Assembly (NCBI GenBank): GCA_002917075.1
Contig: NTMA01000135.1
Coordinates: forward strand, 27,572-91,571
Direction: 5' to 3'
Source: Hawksworthiomyces lignivorus
Taxonomy: Eukaryota; Ascomycota; Sordariomycetes; Ophiostomatales; Ophiostomataceae
Length of the DNA: 64,000 nt
Positions 55,444-64,000 of this stretch are shown here, in pieces. A program made the translations under genes and the position numbers. The first letter of the stretch is position 1. Every line of letters begins with the position of its first letter. Below the pieces are notes generated by a model, which was not told the DNA's origin, made no database searches, and saw nothing but the letters and a program-made list of their open reading frames with translations.

Positions 55444-58400
55444 ATGGGGCCGCCAACTGAAGATGGGCCTGATGGCTCGTCCATTGTGAGTATCCCCTCC
55501 GGCTATGTATCGCCATCCTTTGAGCCATCTAATGCGCATAGAAACCCGTCTCCTCGCTCCGGGCCCGCTTTGAGAATATGAGCAAGCCGGCTTCCGATAC
55601 CCTCACTCCACACCCTTCTCCGCTACCAACTGTACCCAGTCGGCCCATCTCTCCGGCTCTAAAGCCGGACAAGCTCCGCGATCCACCAACACCCAACACT
55701 GCGACCAAGCCCTCCTTTGCGCCAACACCCAAGCCGAAGCCGTGGGAAGTGTCTGCAAGCCATGCTTCTTCACCAGCGCCAGACAATACCGCCTCAATTG
55801 CCGTGTCTCCGTCGAATGTTTTCACCTCTACGAACACCACAAGCACCAGCGTCCTTCTACGGCCATCAAACAAGTTGGGTCCGCCACCACCGCTCAGTCC
55901 ACGCCCCATACAACCACCATCGCTACTAGTTCAGCCTCCACACTCACCACCAAAAGGACGGATCAACAACGTGGCTCCCGGTGTTGACCAGTCCAACTTC
56001 TTTCTCAACCCGGATGCCGTTGTAAAAGCCCCGTTGTCGCCCTCGTCGTCGCCACGTCTACCTAAGATACCCAGTCGGCCTCATACACCCACGCCCAATC
56101 TCGACATCCGAAGATCCCCGCGGCTGTCGCCATCACAGCCTCCTTCTCCCCCGCCGCCGCGACGCTCAGCTGAGCTTAAGCGTGAGCGGGACCAGCGAGA
56201 CTATCAGGACCAACGCGAGAGAGAGCACCGAGTGGCACAACCACCCCGCGTCAACCGTGCTGAGAAACCCAAGATACCATCGCAGCATTTCTCCCATGCT
56301 GCTCCTACTTCTCCCGGTCTTGCCAAAGGCGATACTGGAGACTCTCCACCAGGCCATAAGGGGACAGTGGACAAGCGCTCTCCGTTCAGCACGCCGCCGA
56401 GCAGTTCTGAAAGCTTAGATGAAGAAGTCCCGCCATCGTTACCCGCTCGGCCTCGGCCGCAGCGCCAGCACCTAGATCGGACTATATCGATGCCCCCTCC
56501 CCCGAGACCAAAGGTAACGCCAATGACCTTTGAACCGCCACCTGTCCACCACTCCTTGGTGAGCAGGCGCCTGGAGCGTGAACAAGAAGCGGCGGGCAAC
56601 GGAACATTATCACGAGGCGTCCTGTCCCCACAGATCACAGGCGATGAATCAAGGCCCCCTCTTCCAACACGGCCTGTGAGTTATGTCGAGCCATCGCATT
56701 TCTCGCGGAACCACACATCTGCCTCCTCCCGGCCACCTCCGCAGCCCCCTCGACCAGGAACCAATACAAACGGAGCCGGGGGAGCCAGCAGCAGCAATAG
56801 CGTGGCGCCTCCGACGAAGAGGGTAGTCTCCAATCCGACTACATCTAGTCAGCAGCAGCAGTTCCCTCCACCACCCTCGCGGACCCATGGCCGGTCGATG
56901 ACTGTAGACCGATCAACAGGCAGGTTTCCAAACGATTTTCGCATGTCATCTACATCCTTGGCGACCATCTCCGGCTCTACAGGAAGCGTTGTATCAACGC
57001 CAACAGACACTGTCAGTATCAGCAGTCGCACTCTCGGCTCTGGAATGGGCTCCAGCATCGGTTTGTCGGATACGCTTGTCTCGTCGTCCGCGGCAAAGCT
57101 TGCGGACAGCCCGCCATTGGCATTTCCGGATACGACCAACATCAACCGCCGGCCGCCTTATGCTAAACAGGGCCTGCCTGAAATCAACACCAAATACGAA
57201 TGTCGCCTTTTCGATATATGTGGCGATAAGGTAGTCACCACGGGTCATTTGACACGCGTCTGGAGTCTTACGGATAGCGAGCTGCTGCTGAGTTTGTCAC
57301 ATGGCGAGAACATCAAAGCGACCTCCGTAGCCTTCAAACCTGGGGCCAATGTGGACGACGAAGGCATGCGTATCTGGATCGGCAACAGCGCGGGCGAGCT
57401 GATGGAGGCCGACATCGCTACGCAGAGCCTTGTCGCTACCAAGCCTGGGGCACACAGCCGTCACGAGATCATCAAGATATACCGTCATTATAATGAGCTG
57501 TGGACTCTCTGCGACAGTGGTTCGCTGTACGTATGGGGACCAGAAGAAGAGAGCAACGTGCCCAGTCTTGCTGGCAACCAAGACCAATCCTTCCGCTTGC
57601 CAAGGGGCCACACTTTCTCCATGGTGGTCGGTGATGAGCTATGGCATGCTACTGGCAAAGAAGTGCGCGTATTTCTTCCCACGCTCGATGGCAAGGCCCA
57701 GTTTCAGGTGCTCATGCGAGCCCTATATCAGGAAGGCGCAGGAGAGGTCTCCGCGGGCACGGTGTCGCTGACCGAGCCCGACAAGGTCTTCTTTGGTCAC
57801 ACCGATGGGAAAGTGAGCATCTACTCGCGCAAAGACTACTCGTGTCTGGGGCTGGTCAGCCTGGGTTCCTACAAGATCAACACTCTGGCTACTGCTGGAT
57901 CCTACATCTGGGCCGGCTACAACACTGGCCGCCTGTGCGTGTATGACACCACCAAGACGCCGTGGGTTGTGAAGAAAGACTGGGTGGCCCATGATAACCC
58001 CGTGTTCAAGCTGCTTGCCGACCGATCCAGCTCCTTCCGCTTCGGCCAGCTGCAGGTTGTATCTCTCGGGGCTGACAACATGATCCGCGTCTGGGATGGA
58101 CTCTTGCAGGACGACTGGCTGGAAGACGAGATGCACAAGCGCGACAAGACGTACTGCGACTTCGATACCATCCGCGCACAGATAATGACGTGGAACGCCG
58201 GCGCGTCGACACCGAACAGCCTGCGCTACTCAGAAGACGATGCCCAATTTATGCAGAATCTCTTGCAGAACAGCGGCTCGCCCGACATCGTTGTATTCGG
58301 CTTCCAAGAACTGGTCGACCTGGAGGATAAGACGGCCACGGCCAAGCGGATCCTAAAGGTCAAGAAGAAGGAGGGCTCTGACCAAGAACGGATGAGCCAT

Positions 58401-59444
58401 CAGTACCGTGACTGGCGCGACTTTCTCGTGCGCAGCCTGGACGACTTTATGGGCGGCGAACTGTACCACCTCCTGCAGACAGCGCACATGGTGGGTCTCT
58501 TCACGTGCGTATTCGTCAAAGCAGACCTGCGCGACCGCATCCGCAACGTGGCCACCACCGAGGTGAAGCGCGGCATGGGTGGCCTGCACGGCAACAAGGG
58601 CGCGATTGCGGTGCGGTTCCTCGTGGACGACTCGTCGCTGTGCTTTGTCAACTGCCACTTGGCGGCCGGCCAGTCGCAGGCAGCCCACCGGCACAACGAC
58701 ATCGCGGCCATCCTGGACAGCACCGGCCTGCCGATCGAGCGCGATGCCGGCGCGCGCATCGACCGCTACACGGGCGGCGGCGACGGCACGATGATCCTAG
58801 ACCACGAGCTGTGTGTTGTCAACGGCGACCTCAACTACCGCATCGACACGATGTCGCGAGACACGGTTGTGAGCGCCGTCAAAGCCGGCAACCTAGCCAA
58901 GCTGCTCGACCGCGACCAGCTGTTGGTGGCGCGGCGGCGCAACGCCGCCTTCCGCCTGCGGGCCTTTGAGGAGCTGCCCATCCAGTTCGCGCCGACGTAC
59001 AAGTACGATGTAGGCACAGACAACTACGACTCCAGCGAGAAGAAGCGCAGCCCGGCCTGGTGCGACCGGCTGCTCTTCCGCGGCGGGCCCGGCGGCCGCG
59101 TGCAGCAGCTCGACTACCTAAGGCACGAGGTGCGGGTCAGCGACCACCGGCCTGTCACGGGACGGTTCCAGCTCACGGTCAAGCGCATCGACCCCAAGCG
59201 GCGGGCCGTCGCATGGATGGAGTGCCAGCAACACCTGGAGAACCACAAGGACCAAGTGATGCTCCAAGAGAAGTGAGTTTCGCAAATTCATAGAGATGCT
59301 ACCTAGTATCTTCTTTTTCTTTCTCCTTCTACTTCTTTGATGAGCGCATGAAACTAACGAGTCAGGCTGTACTACTTGACACACATCATTGGCTACGACG
59401 AGGCCACAAGCAAAAACTTGGTGCGGGAGCGGTCGACGCGGTGA
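55444..59444 (+). CDS. WD40-repeat inositol-polyphosphate 5-phosphatase
   Basis: Three exons, 55444-55485, 55542-59272 and 59366-59444, encode 1283 aa. I chose ATG 55444 because its exon (MGPPTEDGPDGSSI) splices in phase to KPVSSLRARFENM; the ATG at 55578 is an internal alternative. Residues 1-500 are Pro/Ser-rich and disordered, with many SH3-like PPxPP motifs. Residues 530-870 are WD40 repeats (LTRVWSL, DNMIRVWDGL). The last 400 form the 5-phosphatase domain: TWNAGAS, FGFQELVDLED, HGNKGAIAVRF, NCHLAAGQ, VVNGDLNYRID, SPAWCDRLLF and VSDHRPV, all active-site motifs present. It should remove the 5-phosphate from PI(4,5)P2 or PI(3,4,5)P3-type lipids or soluble inositol phosphates. WD40 plus 5-phosphatase also occurs in plant 5PTases. 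No Sac1 domain, so it is not a synaptojanin. Confidence 0.92.
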
Positions 59445-60572
59445 ACGAACCGGAGTCCGAGTCGACTTTTAGAGCAGACGCGAGTTGTGAAGCAAGGGGG
59501 GCGGACAGGACATAGCCATAAAACAAGAATCTGACGCATGCAGCAGTCGTGCAGATGCATACCCAGGCACACGGTAACAAGACCGGCGTTCCATTTTCTG
59601 ATATGGCGATAGGAAAAATAGGGGGTTCTAACATTGGAGAATTTTACTTCTGAACTCACATGGCCGGTGAGAAGAGTGGCCGGAAACAGGAGATGAAGAG
59701 TCCCACAGCGCAATATACCACGAAAAGGGCATCTTGGCCGACAAACTAAGATGCACACTGGCATTTATTTATTTATTTCATTTCAAGCGGGCATTATGAA
59801 ACGAGAGAAACAAAAACAGCGACTTAGAAAATACGAACCAGATATCAAACATACCAGCGAGACATAGGGAGCAGGGGCAAATACCCACAAGAAGTGTGCG
59901 AGGATAAGGAGACGAGATATTACGTTCGTAGTCAAAGCTTCTTGGTGAGCATATAGCATACAAAATATGAGCAATTTTCTGAATGGCTTGATAATCAGAA
60001 AGCATCTCTGTTGATCAATACCGGCAGAGACCCGAAACAGTAAACGAGAGGCGTTGCTTGTGCTCGAGTGCATTGTACCTGTGACGTGATAGTGTTCCCA
60101 GAACCCCGCAACCCTTACTCTCCCTACTCCAGGCTACTCGTATGTCCGACGACGGTAAATGTAAGAGCAGGCAAAGCTACACAAGCGAAAGATGAAGCAG
60201 AAAGCAGCTGGTTGCAGATGTTTTGAGATCTCTGCCTCGTGGCGGTGGAAGGGCGTCCAATGTCCTCCCCTCATTACTTTGTCCCCCTCATTGTCCCCCA
60301 TTCGGGCTATTGTCCCCTTTCGCAGCTGCCTAATTAGTCATGTACGCAATGCTTATTAGGACGAGGACAAATACGTTCATCCGCGCCATCGCGGTTTCCT
60401 CTTGTCGCGTTTCTCGACGAGACCCTACGCCTGATCCCGTGACGTCATCTACGCACCTGTCGCACCTCCGCTCGAACCCGTCGCCACTCCATTACAACAT
60501 AGAATAGAAAGGGCCCCCTCAGCTCAATTCGAGTATGAATACCACGTGGGCTCCTCTCTTGTTCCCCTTCAT
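59445..60572. other. Intergenic region
   Basis: 3' flank of the 5-phosphatase gene and promoter of the questin-oxidase-like gene. No gene seen. A run of C-rich TGTCCCC words lies near 60280-60320. Confidence 0.5.
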
Positions 60573-60737
60573 ATGAAAACAGTATTTCATCGCACCATGA
60601 GGCGCAGCCGCCCAATAGCCATTGCTCCGTCAAGACTGCTGTCTATATCACGGCACCTCTCTTCTGAACAAGCTTTAGAACAGCCTCCTCGGTCAAGGAC
60701 GCTTACCTCAACATTATCAAACGGCAGCAGCACCAGT

Positions 60738-62396
60738 ATGGCCACGCCTACGCAGATCCACGTTGAGCCGGATAACACCGGTCTCTGGCAGCTCCAGCAG
60801 TCCGCCGAAACCGCCAACACCGTGTCTTCTCTCTTGCAAGCCGACCTGGAGGTAGGTAGGGGAACGGTTTTCCTGGCGTACTGAATGGTTTTAATTCTGT
60901 GTGTGATTTCATGTTGACAGGGACTAGAAGCACCATGCCTTCTTCAACTCCGAGGGCTTTCACAATCACATCACCCACCAACTTTTGAGCTTATACGGCA
61001 CCGGCGCCCCAGCCGACACCCTTCAAGGTGCCTACAATGCCAACAAGACGTACCAGCGGCCGGCCAAGCCGCCGCACAGTCTGAAGAGCAGTATACTGGC
61101 GGTCTTCACCACGAATGGCACAGACGCCAAGGGTGGGAAGCAGAAGCATGACTGGTACGAGACCGAGGCGCCCAAGCACCTTGGCAGCCAGTCCTACTAC
61201 CCGGACTTTCTTCAGTTCTTCGAGGAGGACATCGCTCGCAGGACCAGCGGAGAGGCCACTGCGACGGACGGCCTGAGCGGCTGGCAGAGTGCCGTGCGCG
61301 ATCGGCTCCTGGCTGGCACGCCGGCCGCCGATGACCTGCTGGTGCGGCTCATCTCCGGCTTCCTGCACCCGCTGATCCAGCTGCAGTACGGTCTGGAGTG
61401 GCAGCAGCCGGTCATCGTCGCCCAGGGCCTGGCCCAGGCCGCCGTGCACAAGCCTCAGGGGCTTGACCGGTTTATGTTTGAAGCGGAGAAGAAGGCTGAG
61501 GCCCAGAAGGACGAGATTGCGTCGTCTGAGACGACCATCCTCTCTCTGTACAAGCAAGTTGCCGAGAATCCCGCGCTCGCTCACGCCGCCCATATCGAAG
61601 ACTCGAACAAGATGCGCGAGGGCGTCTTTGATCGTGCCTGGGACCCAATGGTAGCGATCGCTGCAAAGGTGTACGTGCCACCGACGGAGGCCGACGTCGC
61701 CCGTCGCACTGCCGAGATGGCCGAGACTGCCGTCTACGTAGCCGCATCCGCCGCCCTGCAGCACTACCCCAGCAAATACCCCAAGTTCGACTTCTTCTTG
61801 GCGCACCACGTCAACTCGATCCCGTTCTTCCTTACTCTCAACGCGCTCCCATGGGTGCCCATCGAGGCCAAGGCCCGCCTCCTGGCTTGGAAGATCCGCA
61901 TGGATCTCGTCCAGTATGCTGCCCGAGCGTGCCCGCCGCTGCAGGACCTCAGCGTCTTCGAGCAGTATAGATCCCCCGCGCACGGGATCACCGACACCAG
62001 CGCTGCCGAGGCTACCACGTCTGCCAAAGGCATCTCTGCCGAAGCTGCCGCCGCCGCCGCCCGCCTGTTCCACTTTGAAGACGACGGCCACTCCATCAAG
62101 CTGGTGCGCGCGACGGGCCTAACTGAGCGACTGCTACAGAAGTCATTTGCTGACGCGCCCTGGCGCATCCTGCGATCCGCTGCCGCATGGAAGGCGCTCT
62201 ACCAGCTCGAGACGGACGCGGTGCTCGGGCCGGGCAGGTGGTGGGTCCGGACCACCGGGTTGAAGGAGGCGTGGGAGGTAAGATATTTCACACTAGTCTT
62301 ATGAGTCTCCTCTGTCTCAGGTCAAAGACATTACTATGTCCCATACTAACGCAAACATTACAGGACGTGCCAGATGTGGAAACATACAAGTCATAA
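60738..62396 (+). CDS. Questin-oxidase-like protein (DUF4243)
   Basis: Exons 60738-60851, 60928-62277 and 62364-62396 encode 498 aa. The start of exon 2 gives KHHAFFNSEGFHNHITHQLL, the family's hallmark His-rich block, and the protein continues with HDWYETEAPKHLGSQSYYPDF, LISGFLHPLIQLQYGLEW and HHVNSIPFFL, again His-containing and typical. Questin oxidases open anthraquinone rings in a Baeyer-Villiger-like reaction in mycotoxin pathways, but most family members lie outside such clusters and have unknown substrates. No polyketide synthase or tailoring gene is near this one, so a general role is likelier. An in-frame upstream ATG at 60573 would add 55 residues that are rich in Arg and Ser and look like a mitochondrial presequence. 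Confidence 0.88.
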
Positions 62397-62400
62397 TAAA
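62395..62400 (+). terminator. AATAAA overlapping the stop of the questin-oxidase-like gene
   Basis: AATAAA overlaps the TAA stop codon (62394-62396). It may serve as the poly(A) signal, although another downstream site is likely given the short distance. Confidence 0.3.
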
Positions 62401-63960
62401 GAAAACAGGGTAAGCATGCAAAATATTGTTGAATTAGTATTTTTGGACACTTATTTGGAGGCCATACAATAGCTCATTTTGGTAAATTGGCACATGCAGG
62501 AGAAGGCAAATTTATATGCAAGGGACAACATGCTTGTGGTTAAGACAAGGCAGAATGTGGCTACTTAAAACCCTGTCTCGTTTCACAACGATTAAACAGC
62601 CCTCTGTCGCCTTATGAATATCAGGCTCAGAGACTACGTTACTGAGAGTGTTGCTGTAGCTGGATCCTTGGAATCATTTCATTCCCTGTAGTGCCGCCAA
62701 TTCATTCTGTTGCTGGTGTCAACAGTCGTATTTATCGGCCGAGGAAGCCACGACTATCTGCCTCATCTCATGCCATCGACTCTTTTCTATGACGAATCCG
62801 AAGCCGTTTGTTTCATTCAGATTTTTACCTAGCAGAAATAGCCGGCGAGTGCTTTCAAACTCTGCTCAGCTGTGGCCCGCGTCATTTTGTGCCGCCCAAT
62901 TGTTTCGCCGCAGCATTGGTCTCCAACGCGGCTGCACAGCAACGCCTGGACAGCAGTCATATAAAATGCCATGTCTGCCACTTCAGCCTCTAGAATCGCT
63001 GTTATTCTCTCTGCCGTCTTTATCACTCCTGCTATCGCAGGCTGAAGCGAATACTAGCAGAGACGCACCATGGCTTGCAAAGGTCCTCTGTCATCAATGC
63101 GGCCGCAACCTTTCTGCAGCCAAGGGTGTCCATCGGTCAGATTGGGCGTAAAGAGACGAGACAGCAGTCAGGAGTGGCTGCTGCAGGAACCGAGATCCAT
63201 AGGAGTGCCGTTTATTGCTGGCACAGGTCTAGCCTGTTGCTCGCCCGCTAACGCTGGCGGTGAAGCTAATATTACCGCAGACTCTAGACACGGCGATTAG
63301 TCATGGAGAAGCTGGTACTTTTGATTGGGTTATTTAGTACCAAAAATAGCAAGTTTACTGTGCGAGCGGGCAGCGAACAAACAGACGAACAGCGAAAACA
63401 CAAAACGTTGAGCGTCTCCGCAAAGCTCTGAGTCTTCTGCTTTACGTGAATGAACCAATTCAAGGCGGCTCTCGGCGGTCTCTTCCCACCGTGTAACGGA
63501 GCAGAGCACTGAGACACCAAATTAGCTGCACCGTCGCCCCCAAACCTCGCGCTCCGCCGTTTCAGTCTCAGAACAGTTGGCCTAGCCTCTCATCCCTCGA
63601 CAATCTCCCCCCATCACCGTCTCCTTCACCATCCCCATCCCATCCCATCCTATCCCATCCCATTCCTAGTTCTCGTTGGTCCACCGCCTTTCCCTTACCT
63701 CTCGCATTCCTTGTCGTGCCGTTTTCTATTTCCTTCTTTTCCTTTTCAGCTGCACGTACATTTCGGTGTTCTTCTTACTTTCAAGTTTCCTTTTGCTCTG
63801 CACAGTTCTCCTCTGTTTTTTCGTCAGCTTTGTCTCCTTTGCTTCTCCCTGGTCCCTTTTGTCTTGTTCTCTTGCTAGTTATCGAAACGTCCCATAGCGT
63901 TGCCATTCTCAAGCCACTTGCAGACGCGGCCATCGGTCCAAGCACAAAAAGCTCAGACCA
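62401..63960. other. Right flank; pyrimidine-rich leader of a gene beyond the window
   Basis: No gene is supported. From about 63540 the + strand becomes strongly C/T-rich (as before other genes in this window), so a + strand gene probably begins just past the right edge. Confidence 0.45.
63630..63666 (+). repeat. (CCCAT)n tandem repeat
   Basis: Seven or so imperfect CCCAT/CCTAT units in the pyrimidine-rich stretch near the right end. Confidence 0.7.
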
Positions 63961-63976
63961 AGCAACGGTCACAACC

Positions 63977-64000
63977 CCCCCCCCCCCCCCCCCCCCCCCC
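63977..64000 (+). repeat. Poly(C) run at the window edge
   Basis: At least 24 consecutive C residues, continuing past the edge. A real homopolymer or an assembly artefact; telomeric TTAGGG units are absent. Confidence 0.9.

Noticed and set aside
29781..62396. A secondary-metabolite cluster around the reductase, MFS transporters, hydrolase and questin-oxidase-like gene
   Set aside because: There is no polyketide synthase, peptide synthetase, terpene synthase or pathway regulator, and the candidates are spread over 30 kb among relics.

Overview
The window is nuclear DNA of a filamentous ascomycete (Pezizomycotina, probably a Sordariomycete). Genes are split by many short introns (about 45-190 bp) with GTRNGT donors, CTRAY-like branch sites and YAG acceptors. 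Genes lie on both strands with no operons, the coding DNA is GC-rich, and several families are typical of fungi (DUF1996, DUF4246, DUF4748, questin-oxidase-like, SIT-type siderophore transporters). I assembled the gene models by hand by joining exons in phase, so each splice junction is a prediction.

The left third (1-17 kb) is mostly housekeeping or metabolic: a USP7/Ubp15-type deubiquitinase (2106-6242, +), a CID/RS-domain RNA-processing protein (6609-9014, -), a small DUF4748 protein (9771-10467, -), an L-rhamnose 1-dehydrogenase (10958-12082, -), a secreted DUF1996 protein (12772-14193, -) and a mitochondrial D-lactate dehydrogenase (14957-16978, -).

The middle (17-54 kb) is an accessory region. 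Intact genes are an aldo/keto reductase (29781-30843, -), an MFS sugar transporter (34526-36171, -), a GH78 alpha-L-rhamnosidase (37756-40602, +), a siderophore-type MFS transporter (42554-44792, -) divergent from a membrane-anchored TAP-like serine hydrolase (45438-47598, +), several small unknown genes and an unknown membrane protein (52721-53604, -). Between them lie dead genes: a 12-unit TPR plus CHAT protein (18.9-22.1 kb), a Cys-rich secreted protein and a DUF7136 cell-surface protein each interrupted by one amber codon, a DUF4246 C-terminal fragment with two ambers, an M3 metallopeptidase relic, a CCHC zinc-knuckle relic and a relic second copy of the ribosome-biogenesis gene MAK16. Six clear premature stops are all TAG and all can be explained by CpA-to-TpA change, the repeat-induced point mutation (RIP) signature.

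The right end (54-64 kb) returns to conserved genes: a WD40 plus inositol-polyphosphate 5-phosphatase protein (55444-59444, +) and a questin-oxidase-like DUF4243 protein (60738-62396, +). It ends in a pyrimidine-rich leader-like stretch and a 26-bp C run.

Two functional themes stand out. A loose L-rhamnose-use set combines an extracellular or cytosolic rhamnosidase, a sugar transporter and the first catabolic dehydrogenase. A siderophore transporter and hydrolase pair shares a 645-bp promoter rich in GATA motifs.
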